From Paramacrobiotus metropolitanus (taxonomy: Eukaryota > Tardigrada > Eutardigrada > Parachela > Macrobiotidae), in the NCBI RefSeq assembly GCF_019649055.1, contig NW_026570223.1:1-64000 (forward strand): a stretch of DNA of 64,000 nt, written 5' to 3'. How positions within the stretch are numbered: the stretch's first letter is position 1; every line of letters begins with the position of its first letter. Of this stretch, positions 1-10,552 are shown in pieces. Below the pieces are notes generated by a model, which did no database searches, was not told the DNA's origin, and saw nothing but the letters and a program-made list of their open reading frames with translations. Position numbers and translations under genes: made by a program.

Positions 1-1094
1 AACTGTTCCTTGCCGGACGGATTGTCATCGGACTGGGCACCGGGGTGGTTACGGTGGTGGCGCCCGTCTACACGGCGGAGATTACCCCGGCGAGTTTACG
101 AGGAGCCGCTGGGACCCTCCCCCCGATTATGTACGTCCTGGGGTTAATCGTCACCACGGCGATCGGGTTCCCGTCGGCGCTGGGGACGGAAGCGGGATGG
201 CCCTGGCTGGTCAGTATCGTCGTCATCCCGGTGGTGGTGTCGTGTATCGCGCTGCCCTTTTGCCCGGAGAGTCCGCGGTACTTGTACATCGAAAACAATG
301 ATGAGCACCACGCCGCGGAAGCGCTGGTGTGGTTCCGAGGCACCTCCAAGATCCAGGACGAAATGGAGGAGATGCACGTAGAGATCGACCACATGAAGGG
401 ATTGCGAAAAGTCTCGGTGTGGGGTCTCTTCACCGATCCATACCTCCGGAAGATCAGCATCCTGACCGCCGTCCCTATGCTGGTGCACCAGTTCTGCGGA
501 TTCCACTGCGTGACCTTCTATTCCACGTCCATCTTCGAAAGTGTCGGATTGCGGCAGCTGTACTCGGTGTATGCCACGATGGGCGTCTGGTGTTGCTACT
601 TCGCCTCGCTGTTCATCTCCATGTTCCTGGTGGACCGGTTGGGACGCCGGACGCTCCTATTGATTAGCCAGTGCGGGATGATCGTCGCCCTGATTCTGTT
701 CGTCATCTTCGCCTGCGTCACGGAGAGCGGTGTGGAGGGAACGCAGTACGGCAGCGCGGCGTGTCTGCCCTTCTTTATTGTATGCTTTGCGCTGGGCTCG
801 GCGGCTATTCCCTGGATCCTCCCGGGGGAGATGTTCCCGCAGGAGGCCCACAGCTCCGCGGCCAGTTTTATTGCGTCGGTGTCGTGGGCATCCGCCATCC
901 TGACGACCTTTCTATTCCCCATTGTGGAGCATGCGGCGAAACAGTATACCTTCTTGATTTTCGCCGGCTTGGTCATCCTGGGAACGGTGCACGTGGCTTG
1001 GAAGCTGCCGGAAACCAAGGGGAAAACTATCGATGAAATACAGACCAGTTTGCATGGTGAACGGCTTATTATTGAGCATGCGCCGCATGAGTGA
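1..1094 (+). CDS. SLC2-family (GLUT-like) sugar transporter, 3' part
   Basis: The open frame enters from the left edge (first full codon at 3) and stops at 1092-1094, so only the C-terminal ~363 residues are here, as one exon. Visible family marks, in order: a GRIVIGLG segment and a VAPVYTAE stretch as in TM4-5 of sugar porters, PESPRYLY at the start of the large cytoplasmic loop, QFCGFH where GLUTs have a QxxG(I/V)N-type TM7 motif, DRLGRR between TM8 and TM9, PWILPGEMFP in TM10, and PETKGK after TM12. These are the classic SLC2 signatures, so a plasma-membrane hexose or trehalose facilitator is likely. The substrate cannot be told: the usual QQLSGIN-type block is strongly altered. GC content is visibly higher than in the rest of the window. 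It has no apparent link to the receptor genes that follow. Confidence 0.9.
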   Translation, partial: LFLAGRIVIGLGTGVVTVVAPVYTAEITPASLRGAAGTLPPIMYVLGLIVTTAIGFPSALGTEAGWPWLVSIVVIPVVVSCIALPFCPESPRYLYIENNDEHHAAEALVWFRGTSKIQDEMEEMHVEIDHMKGLRKVSVWGLFTDPYLRKISILTAVPMLVHQFCGFHCVTFYSTSIFESVGLRQLYSVYATMGVWCCYFASLFISMFLVDRLGRRTLLLISQCGMIVALILFVIFACVTESGVEGTQYGSAACLPFFIVCFALGSAAIPWILPGEMFPQEAHSSAASFIASVSWASAILTTFLFPIVEHAAKQYTFLIFAGLVILGTVHVAWKLPETKGKTIDEIQTSLHGERLIIEHAPHE

Positions 1095-1449
1095 GCGGCA
1101 CGCAGCGCCTGGAGGAAAAACTCGCGCTATTAATTATTGATATTTAATGGCTGAAACGTCCGACTTTATTTCCGGTGTCAACGCTCCGTAATCGTTATGC
1201 AATCCGCTTTTTATTTCTTTGCTACTGTGTAGCAGCGCTTTGAAATCAAGCCATACAGATAGAAAATTATACTGGCAAAATAATAAAGAAATTTGCAATC
1301 TGAAACACAAATAAAAACTGATATGAGGAACAGAAAAAATATAAAGTAGAAAACGCAGTGTAAAATAGAAAGAAAAATAGAAAAAGCTTTTAAAGAATTA
1401 TTACGAATTGCAGTTATACAGAAAACGAATTATTTACGTAAGAAATAAA
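1095..1449. other. Intergenic spacer with poly(A) signals of the transporter
   Basis: AT-rich spacer between two convergent genes. It holds AATAAA hexamers at 1282-1287 and 1310-1315, suitable as the polyadenylation signal of the transporter to the left. I see no other gene. Confidence 0.5.
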
Positions 1450-2466
1450 CTATTGTCTAAGGATAGCCACACTGTCAGCAGCCGCTACGGTAATCGATTG
1501 CGGCACTACCGGGGATATTCTTCCAAATTTTGTCCAGCCACAGCTTAACAGCATCCGCAAATCTTTCAAACAAACCAGAAGTATCAGCGCATCCGTTGTT
1601 GGCTGCCACAAACGGGTCACCATGGCCACCTGCTCCAGCGCATCCAGTCCATCCACGTTTAAATAAAACAACACGGTCACCAGTTCAATCATTCCGAACG
1701 AAATCAACATCTGTACACTCATTAACAATAAAATCCAGATGGCGCTGTTGTACATGTTGCGCTGGCGCTGCGCGGTGGACTGTACGGATCGATAGCGACA
1801 GTACAACGCGGTAATACACGGATACGACACAATGGTGAGGGCCACCGGAATCACGTACACGATCATCTGCGGAACAATAATCTGCGCGCTCTTGTACACA
1901 TGTAACGGATATTCACAACGGAAGCGGTTACCAATCCAGATAAAATTATGCAGATTAAGGATGAAGGTCGGAAGATAGCCGATATGAACGATAACAACGG
2001 CCGCTAAACAAAGAACTACCGCTAATTTTACCGTGTGATGGGTTTTATACGAAACCGGCCGGGTGATAGCCCATAGACGGTTCCCGGTGGTTAAGAGATG
2101 CGCATAGAAGAGAATCCCCGGGAAAACATTGTTAAAGTACTGGTGTATATCGCAGACGACAACGTGGGCGGGTGTTGTGCCGTATGTCGGAGACTGCGTA
2201 ATTAAAAAAAGCGGCAAAGAGAAGATCGACAAAATAGCGTTGGTGGAGGTCATCAGGATGATGTACGTCATAAACGGTCCGCTTAAGCGCTTCCTGATAA
2301 TCAGAAAGATAATTAATATGTTCAATATCGATCCAGTGACCGATGTTATTAGCGGTGTGAGGTAGTACAAAAACCAGTTAAAAGGGTCGTTAATTGTGGT
2401 AAGACTCGTTTCCGTACAATTAGTGATATTCACGGAAAAGTCGGGATCAAGGAAGGAAATATCCAT
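1450..2466 (-). CDS. Rhodopsin-like 7TM receptor, family A, intact (338 aa)
   Basis: Single-exon receptor of 338 residues. An N-terminus with N-glycosylation sequons (NIT, NCT) is followed by seven hydrophobic segments beginning near residues 31, 66, 105, 147, 195, 240 and 280. Cys105 and Cys184 are placed for the TM3-ECL2 disulphide of class A receptors. The TM3 end reads GNRLWAI (128-134) instead of DRY, and TM7 has WQPTTDALI (287-295) in place of NPxxY. It is therefore a class A fold with a rewritten activation core. Relatives in this window share the NRLWAI and QPT(V)D motifs but are clearly diverged from it. Inference: an orphan, possibly chemosensory, receptor. The ATG at 2466 is the only one before the sequon-rich N-terminus. 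Confidence 0.88.
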   Translation of the reverse strand: MDISFLDPDFSVNITNCTETSLTTINDPFNWFLYYLTPLITSVTGSILNILIIFLIIRKRLSGPFMTYIILMTSTNAILSIFSLPLFLITQSPTYGTTPAHVVVCDIHQYFNNVFPGILFYAHLLTTGNRLWAITRPVSYKTHHTVKLAVVLCLAAVVIVHIGYLPTFILNLHNFIWIGNRFRCEYPLHVYKSAQIIVPQMIVYVIPVALTIVSYPCITALYCRYRSVQSTAQRQRNMYNSAIWILLLMSVQMLISFGMIELVTVLFYLNVDGLDALEQVAMVTRLWQPTTDALILLVCLKDLRMLLSCGWTKFGRISPVVPQSITVAAADSVAILRQ

Positions 2467-3641
2467 TGGTTCTTGAAGAATTTACTTGAACAAGATGCTT
2501 CCCGGTATTTCAGAATTGACGAACGCTTTGCGCAATACAATTATAATTTTTATGGTGGATTCGGCTCCATGATCTTTTCCTCAATGCTACTTACACAGTT
2601 GGGTATTTGTTCCTACGCAGCAAGTTTCGGCGGCAGTTCTCCCTGCGGAATTAAAAGTGCTCACTGCGCAGGGCCATGTTCTACATACCAATCGTACCAT
2701 TTCGTTAGCTCAATAACTGACGCTTTATTTAACCATGATAGGAAAAAATTACCCAGTTGCACAAAAAGCAGATTGTTGCTAACTCAACGCGTCTCTCTTT
2801 CCTTTGTGTTAACTGCTATGTTAACTCTCTTATCCTTTCTGCGTTCGCAAGCTGCAGAAAAACATTAACGCAGCCCTGAATTGTAAAATGGATGTAAAAG
2901 CCAGTACATGGCTAACCTGGTAAGTCAAACACAATGGTAACATAATATTTACGTGATAATACTGTATCAATAATATGGCTGCTCGCTATTTGGGTATTTC
3001 CTGGATCCCTCTCCATCGAAAATAGGGGTAACATTATCTGAAAAATATGGCTGATCGACATTTTCGGGATCTAAATTCTACAACGGGGACGTGTTGGCGA
3101 ATGAATCATAGCCCTGTCTAATCTGAAATCGAGACTCTAGGGTAGGGAAATATCAGAATGTTCTGGTGATAAACGCTGCATAACATTTTCCGGAAATTTT
3201 AATTGAATATCCGAATATACTGAATTCACATTGAAATTGGCAAAAAACGCCATAAAACAGTTTTTTGGTTCAGTTTCATCCTGCAGTATGTAACTACTCA
3301 CAACTATTTGCCCTTTACAGAAAGCGTCAAACAGAATATCGATGACCCGGCACTTGATGCGCGACTATGCTTGAACTTCTTTTATTTAATTTGTCATATT
3401 TTAATAACTGTAGGTTGCGCGAGAAATACAAATTGCCTGACTGTATTATGCTATAAAACACTGCAAAAATCAGTACTTGGTGCGCGAAAGCAGATGCTTC
3501 AGCGAATGCGTGCAAGATTGGTACAATGAACCAGCAGCCTCTTCAGATCAGGGCCATATACACTCGGTCATAGGATACGTTTTTAAGATAACCGTAATTC
3601 TCTGACACATATATCGAGTTCAGTCATAATATATTATATTG
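2467..3641. other. Intergenic, left copy of a duplicated flank
   Basis: No convincing gene. Parts recur downstream. A stretch near 2750-2880 (AAAAGCAGATT.TTGCTAAC, CGTTCGCAA.CTGCA) matches 6055-6150, and 3060-3540 matches 6340-6850 in scattered blocks. With the receptor copies at 3642 and 6994 this marks a diverged tandem duplication of about 3.3 kb. Open frames here are short and not shared between the two copies. Confidence 0.5.
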
Positions 3642-4633
3642 TTATGATAAGCTTTTCACCGCAACCGTCGCTGTAGAAGGGATTTGCGGCTGGCTAGCAC
3701 GGCGCAAGCAGGAACACTGCAGCTGCCTGCGTAGATCCTTTATCGAAGTCATTAGAATTGCGGCGTCCACTGTCGGCTGCCACTAAATGGTTACCAAACC
3801 AGCCAGAAACGGAACCTGCAAACTACCATTAACGTCCATGCCGGCCATTAGCAGCACATCAACCACCTGCACGAAACCCATCGAAAAAAGCATGGACACC
3901 GTCATACCCACCAAAGTCCACATATAGCGCTGCGACTGCGTTGACGCTGAGCTTCCGAATGGAAAGGCACGGCGACGACAGTACACGCCAATCATTACCG
4001 GATACGCCACCAGCATTAACGCCGTAGGAAGCGAATATACGATGATCTGCGGAATAACGATTTGAGCGCTGTGGAGGGTTGCCAGATGATGAAAACACTG
4101 GAGTCTAGCGCCGACGTGAGTATAGTTATGGAGATTATTAAGATACGTCGGCATGTAACCAATGTGCACCACACCGATGGTTGCGCATAGTATCACGGCT
4201 AAGCGTGCTGAGTGGTGATTTTTGTAGGAAACCGGTAATGCGATCGCCCACAGCCGGTTGGCGGTTATTAGCAAGTGGACGTAAAACACCAGACCGGAGA
4301 ATACAAGATAGAAATACTGGTGCAAGTCGCAGATGAGTACATCAATCTCACTGCCAGTCGTTCCATAATCAGGAGCACGTATCAGTAACATTAGTGGTAG
4401 GAGCGTTACCGATAGAACGGCACTACAGGCGGCCAGTGCGGTGACATGTACTGTACCATAAACGGAGTCTTCAGACGATTTCTAATAATAAGGCACAAAA
4501 TCAAGAAATTCGAGAAAAAACCGGTAACAGAAGCCGTCAGCGGCATCAGGTAGAACAATATCCAACTCGCTGTGTCCTGGACAGTCGTGGTAGTAGTTCC
4601 GTTGCTGCTGGTTAAATTTAAAAAACTGACCAT
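3642..4633 (-). pseudogene. Rhodopsin-like receptor of family A, disabled
   Basis: Close paralogue of the intact gene at 18972-19916. The N-terminus (residues MVSFLNLTSS) and TM1 read in one frame to about 4455. A small indel after KTPFMV then shifts the frame, and TM2-TM6 read in the second frame (4391 downward) with GSEIDVLICDL, TANRLWAI and the ECL2 Cys conserved. In TM7 the codon before WQPTVDA is TAG at 3783-3785 where the paralogue has CAG (Gln). Beyond it the frame stays open to 3642 with a recognisable tail (WQPTVDAAI, then DLRRQLQ). One frameshift plus one stop, with the rest well kept, suggests recent loss. A sequencing error at either site cannot be excluded without reads. Confidence 0.8.
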
Positions 4634-5445
4634 ATCGGCGTTGTTTTGCTTGCCGAGATAATGATTTAGTTATCCCGATACCCGCACAGGCCGCACTGCT
4701 TAGCGTTATCGGGAAGCAATGACTGCACACGTTTCGCGACGACAACGGTAATTTCTTCTGTTGAGATATTCTGCTTAATGCTTATGCTTGTTGAACTTGT
4801 TGAATTGTTGGTTTAATAATTTGCACTTTAGGATGCCTTTGCTAGGTATTTCCCGAAGCGTGTCGCTACGGGAGTTACCGGAAGTGCTGTTTTGTTGATA
4901 TAGTATTCAGAGAGAAGGAACTCACAGAGATGGAAAATACTGCCTGATGGAATTCAACGATAATATTGCGCGGTGTTCAGCAGGGCAGACTTGACCGTTA
5001 TGGCTAAAGCCAGATAATAATATAAAGTAAAGTAACTACTATATAAGTAAACCGTAATAATACCTGCATTCCTATATATTTGTAGCTGCGATCTGCGTGT
5101 AATTAAGAGTAAAATTATACGACAGTTGAAATGACGTGAGGATTACTACAGTATTTTTTGGCTGAATAATTATTAAATGAGAATTCAATACAGCAATATC
5201 ACAGCCAGGTTTTCTTAAGTTAGTTGTCGTTAACGGTGTTATCAATCTTGCCGGAAGCCCCCGCACTTTTTGCACCAACTTCGCGGAGCCTAGTCTTTTG
5301 CGGTTGTAAATCGGCTAAAAGTTTTGTAAGCACGCTGCTGTTTTATTGAGCCAGTAACGTCAGAGCATATAAATTAGAAGCATATTTAACTAAACAATAA
5401 ATATGCTTCTAATTTATTGTGATGACATTTGGAAGAGAAGCAAGC
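4634..5445. other. Intergenic, no gene seen
   Basis: AT-rich sequence upstream of the 3642-4633 receptor copy. Part (about 4640-4960) is alignable by eye with the region upstream of the 7974 copy (about 7980-8290), for example shared GATTTGCA(T)TT and GGAATTCAACGAT words, so it is a duplicated 5' flank. No RNA gene or open frame worth calling. Confidence 0.4.
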
Positions 5446-6027
5446 TTAAATATGAGCGAACAATAAGTACAGCCGCCATATTATAGTTATATCGAAAAGT
5501 CTTGGTCCTTCGGTCTTTTGAAAAGAACTTTCAACGAACCAATCAACCCTAAAGCAATCGATGGTGGGCTGACACTGTGCGGCCACGGAGGCTATCGGCC
5601 ACCTACCCGAAATATCAAGACCTTTAACAAAATCCATACCGGCAAAGAACAGCACATTCACCAACTGGCAACTGCATCAATCCCATGGAAAACGCCATGG
5701 ACACGCCCATCTCCACCATAATCCACACGACTAAAGGATAGTCCCAGTTAAACAAACATACCGAAGAGTATAACCGAGAAGATTGATTATGAAAGTCGAC
5801 AGATAGCAAACAGGGCCCACTGCAGTTCTTAACAAGCAAAAGGTCACGGCCAGTACCGTCGAGTGATAATTTTTATATGAGATCGGTGCCGTAATGGTCC
5901 ATAATCGGCCGGCTGTACTAAGCACGTATATATAGAGTAAAATACCCGTGAAGACTAAATTAAAATACCGAAAGATGTTGCAGTTTGTTAAAAAAGTTTT
6001 CTGCTGAAGCTGGCAATTGACGCCCAT
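5446..6027 (-). pseudogene. Rhodopsin-like receptor of family A, decayed fragment
   Basis: Three pieces in different frames are recognisable. TM3-TM4 has FRYFNLVFTGILLY and an altered core AGRLWTITAPISYKN. TM6 has EMGVSMAFSMGLMQL. The TM7 part has CQPTID. About 60 residues spanning TM5 and the third intracellular loop are missing compared with the intact gene at 28202-29203, its nearest relative by eye. The N-terminus through TM2 is not found. Several frameshifts and a deletion make this an old dead gene. Confidence 0.75.
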
Positions 6028-6993
6028 GTAATTTAACTATGACAGAAATAAATTAGCCAGTTTGCAAAAAAAGCAGATTATTGCTAACCAAAGCTTATAT
6101 TACGCGCCTGCTCTTATTCTTCGTGCGTTCGCAAACTGCAAAAAAACAGTGAAATAATTTCTAAATTGTCAAAGTCAAAGTCAATATTAGGCTAATTAAT
6201 CAAACAGAAAGGTAAATCTTTTCACGTTGACGTGGTAATACCAATGACCTTGGCACCTCGCTAGTTGAATATTTCCTTGGTCTCTCGATCGCAAACAGAG
6301 GTAATACAGTATATCTGGAAAGTGCTTCTGGTCTGCATACTCGGAATTTAAATTCTAAATCTGTGCGGTATTGGCTAATGAATCGTAGTTATGGGTAAAC
6401 TTACGTTGAGGCTCTAGAAGGAAATCAAAATTTCCAGATGATAAACGCTGCATAATATAGTATATTTTCCGGAAATTTGTAATTGAATTCCCAGATATAC
6501 TGTAATAAATCCACATTATAATTTGCAAACAAACGCCATAAAATGGTTTTCGTTCAGATTTATCTTGAAATAACCACACATGTTGCACGTGGCCTTTGAA
6601 GAAAGCGTCAAAAAGGTTTGATCAGCTGGCATCTTATGCGTCTAAACTTGGTTCAATTTATTATATTTTACAACCGATGGCTGCACCACGAACGGTTCTC
6701 AGGCTAACGTATACAAATTTTTAACTGCACAATGCTATAAAGTGGAAAAATAAGTGTTTAGTGCATAAAAGCGGAAGCATCAGTGAATGCAGACTAGAGC
6801 GATACGAAAAACCAGCAGTCTCCTTGAACCAGAGCCCATAGTCATACGAGCAAGTAATCACACTAACCAACTTAAGGTTCTTCCGATAGTTTTCAGTATT
6901 TTAATGTCTATCTTAAGTAAAAATGTTTTGCGATCACCATAATTTTTGAAGTATATTCGGTTCGTTGTACTTCCATTTGGGCCCGTCGAAAAA
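6028..6993. other. Intergenic, right copy of a duplicated flank
   Basis: Holds the second copies of the blocks described for 2467-3641, for example TTGGCTAATGAATCGTAG near 6370 against TTGGCGAATGAATCATAG near 3093. No gene is supported. Confidence 0.45.
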
Positions 6994-7974
6994 TTATGAT
7001 AAACTTTTCAACGCCACAACCGTCGCTGTAGAAGGGATTTGCGGCTTGCTAACATGCCGCAAGCGGGAACATTGCAGTTGTCTACCTAGATCGCTTATTG
7101 ACAGAATGAGAATTCCAGCGTCCACTGTCGGCTGCAACTGCACGGTTACCAAGCCCACCACAAAAGGGATCTCAAACTACCGTTAAGATCCATTCCGGCA
7201 TTAAATATACGTCAACTAACTGTACGAAACCCATCGAACACAGCATGGACACCGTCATTCCCACCAGAGTACAGATGGCGCTGCGGCTGTGCTGACGCTG
7301 AGTATCCGACTGGTGGCACGATGGCGACAATACACGACAATCGTTATCGGATATGCCACCAGCATCAACACTGTGGGAAGGAAATACACAATGATCTGAG
7401 GAATAAGGAACTGAACGCTGCGGAGGGTCGCCACCGGATGATAACACTGTAACCGGGTGCCGACGTAAGTGTAGTTGTGCAGATTAAGGAGAAATGTCGG
7501 CATGTAACCGAGATGCACCACGATAACGATAGTACCGCACAGAATAACGGCTAAACGTGCAGAGTGGTGATTTTTGTAGGAAACCGGTAAGGCGATCGCC
7601 CACAGCCGGTTGGTGGTTATCAGCAAATGTAAATAAAAGGTCAGACCGGAGAATACAAAAGCGAAGTATTGGTGCAAGTCGCAAATGAGCAGATCAGTCT
7701 CGCTTGTCCCATAATCAGGAACGCGTATCAGTAATATTAGCGGTAAAAATGTTACAAATACAACTGCCAGAACACCAGTCAGCGCCATGACATATATCGT
7801 AAATGGAGTGTATAGACGATTCTTAACAATAAGGAATAAAATTAAGAAATTTGAGGAGAAACCGGTAACAGAAGCGGCCAACGGCATCAAATAAAACAAT
7901 ATCCAGCTTGCTGTGTCCTGGACAGTCACCGTAGAAGTTTCGTTGCTGCTTGTTACGTTTAAGAAAGCGGCCAT
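6994..7974 (-). pseudogene. Rhodopsin-like receptor of family A, disabled
   Basis: Paralogue of 3642-4633 and 18972-19916. The frame from 7974 reads cleanly through the sequon-rich N-terminus (NVTSSNETS), TM1-TM5, TTNRLWAI and the ECL2 Cys. It then shifts in the third intracellular loop (about 7300). TM6 (GMTVSMLCSMGFVQLVDV) reads in a second frame, and a further shift near 7200 moves the TM7 part (QLQPTVDAGILI) into a third. At least two frameshifts. The C-terminal ~45 codons and flank closely resemble 3642-3780, showing that the two copies arose by tandem duplication. Confidence 0.8.
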
Positions 7975-8904
7975 AGCGGCGTAATTTTTCGAGCTGAGAC
8001 AAGTGTTTAATTTACAAAATACTTAATTCACACTGCTTAGCGCAAGTAAGTACTGAGTGGGGTTCGTTTGGCGACGGCACCTGTAGGTTGCCTATTTTTG
8101 CAAATACTGAATGTGCATGCTGAATTATTGATTTAATGATTTGCATTTTGGGATGCATTTATTATGGATGACTCTAAGCGTGACGTTACGGGAATTGGAG
8201 GAATCGCCCGGTTTGTTGACATAGTAGTTAGATGGAAGAAACTCATAGAGAAATCGAAAATATTTACTGATGGAATTCAACGATACTTTAAGTCAATGCC
8301 ACGACGTTTAACCTTGCAGAAAACGTGATATTCAAAGGCAACTCCACTAAAACTGTACTTACTTTATTGGCTCAATATACAGTAGCTGTATCTAGCTACT
8401 ATTAAGAGTAAAATTCCTACAGTTAAAATGCAAGTAGGATTACTGCAATATTTTCTGATTGCATAATTATGTATGGACAGTTCTGTACAGTACTGTACAA
8501 TTTTACAGATTTTCCAGAGCTACCCTCGGACAACAGTTGCTGTTATCGGTTGAATCATGCCATATACAGTACTGTTGCAATTTTACGCCAGGCCCGCGTA
8601 GCTTCAAGCTTAATCATTTTTGTTATGTTCTTCTGTTGTTGTGAATCAACTGTGGCTGTGTTTTACTACAAGCTCTCAAGCGACAACTAAACAATAAAAT
8701 TAAAACGCTGCCGATTCTATTATTTATAGTGATGACATGTTTTAGACAAGCAGGCAAAGAATGCAGCAGTTCAATTTCTTGCAAGGCGTTCAAGCGATGC
8801 ATTTTGCAGCTGCATACAGTACAGAAACCATGCCATTTCGTTCGTGGGTTTTTGACGAGCCTGCATTGAGTACAGCCGCCATTGTCGAGCGACATTCTTG
8901 GTCC
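7975..8904. other. Intergenic, no gene seen
   Basis: AT-rich spacer. The first ~300 bases repeat the 5' flank of the 4633 copy. The word TACTGTA or its relatives recur (near 8370, 8487 and 8567). Two short overlapping open frames near 8460-8690 have no receptor features and I do not call them. Confidence 0.4.
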
Positions 8905-9819
8905 TTAGGTTTTAGGTTTTTTTTTCCAATTACACGGTAGTCCCGCTCTTAGAGCCTTCAACGAAGCGAGCAACACCAAAGCATCGACAGTTGGTTGCCA
9001 CAAAGTGGCCACTGCAGCCACCATACCCGGAGTATGGAGACCCTTATCGAAATCCATACCGGCATAGAACAGCACATGAACCAGCTGCTTGAGTCCAATG
9101 GAAAACGCCATGGACACGCCTATACTGTACCCACCAAAATCCTTACTGCTCTCTGGTTAGGTCAACGCTGTTGTGGAGCGGATTTCGGTCTATATCGGCA
9201 GTAAGCCGTAATATCACCGGATATGCCAGAAGCATGGCGATAACGAGTGCAAAATAAACCAGCTTCTCGGGAACGATGACCCGCGGACTTTTCATTACGG
9301 ATAGCGGATAAGCACACTTAAACAAACCCCCAGGGTAGGCAAGAGTATAGCTGTGTAGGTTGATAATAAATAAAGGTCGGGAGATAGCAGACATGGGCCA
9401 CCACCGTACTGGACAGGCAGAAGGTCACTGCCAATCTGGATGAATGGAAGTTCTTATACGAGATCGATGCGGTAATGGCCCATAATCGGTTGGCTGTAAT
9501 AAGCAGATGTATATAAAATAAAATACCCGAGAAGACGTAATTAAAATACTGAAAGATGTCGCAGATTGTGATTAAGTTGTTTGCAGATGTGTAGTCAGAG
9601 GCTTGCAGAGTTAGGAAAAGAGGAAAGGTGACGACAGATGTAACCATGTTAACCAGAGACAGGCCAATTACATACCTATACCATGAAGGAACTTACGGGG
9701 TATTCATTACGGCTGATCTTCGAAGAATGGTTCGGTTCAGGAATCAAGTCTACGTAATTAATGCTGAAATGCTTCTCAATCAAAGTGTTATCGCCAGTTT
9801 GCGTTTAAAACTGCAATAA
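8905..9819 (-). pseudogene. Rhodopsin-like receptor of family A, disabled
   Basis: TM2 to TM4 (from about 9647 down) includes the segment ITANRLWAITASISYKN. ECL2-TM5 reads in another frame (KCAYPLSV, then a TM5-like stretch with LLAYPVI), and TM6-TM7 in a third (SMAFSIGLKQLVHVLFYAG, LWQPTVDALVLLASLKAL). N-terminal codons before TM2 (about 9660-9700, SFMVYVNWP) can be traced but are broken. At least three frameshifts. Closest by eye to the intact gene at 28202-29203. The basic C-terminus NWKKKPK is retained. Confidence 0.78.
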
Positions 9820-10552
9820 ATTTTACGAATGGACTCTCGCACTTTTCCTAGGAAACAACATGCAAGCCACTGTTTTAATCGGCCGAATTCTCATCTCAAA
9901 AGCAAGTGCTTACTGTATCTCCCGTGGTAGGATCACGGCGGACACCTTAAGCCAATATACTGTACATATGATGTAACTGAGACCATTTGTGCTGTAATCG
10001 CTTACTTAAATCATAAAATACAGTAACTATGCCGTCACGAGCACATGATAAAAGCAAAAATGCTTTTGGTTTTGCTCGGAGGAAATCGACTGGAATTGCT
10101 AAATTTTCACACGGTTTTCAATCGGGGTTCATGATTTTCAGGGCTGCACGGTTACGATTAAAGCTGTGGAAAAAATTGCATCTGAATAATGACAGACTGA
10201 ACTGCTGAATGGGAGTCAATATAAAATCACCTTCATCGAGGACAGCAGCAGCGCTACATTAAGTAAATGAAAAACACAGCCACTAAGGGATTTGTATCCA
10301 TTATTGAATCCAAAGGAAAGCTATGACGCTTATTTCGAATTGTTGGTTTACTCTTGCCTGCAAAGTTCGCCGCGACCGCATCACCGCTGTCAAGCGGCAT
10401 AAAGTTGTTGAAATCATGTCTTACCGTGCGACAGTCCCAGGTTATTATTTCATACTGTTATTAGAAAAGTCTACGCAGAAGTAAAGCTCGTTATAAGCTA
10501 CATGATACATCCTTTCTCAGTCACCCGTGCAAAACGCGGTAATCCGTTAACC
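9820..10552. other. Intergenic, divergent 5' region of the GR-like gene at 10553
   Basis: Separates the minus-strand receptor array from the first plus-strand GR-like gene, so promoters of the latter should lie here. I see no clear TATA box and no open frame of note. Confidence 0.35.

Noticed and set aside
2473-2868. 131-codon plus-strand open frame upstream of the first receptor
   Set aside because: The duplicated counterpart near 6045-6170 does not keep the frame.
3783-3785. TAG before WQPTVDA as a readthrough codon
   Set aside because: The same copy also has a frameshift after TM1, so simple pseudogene decay explains it better.
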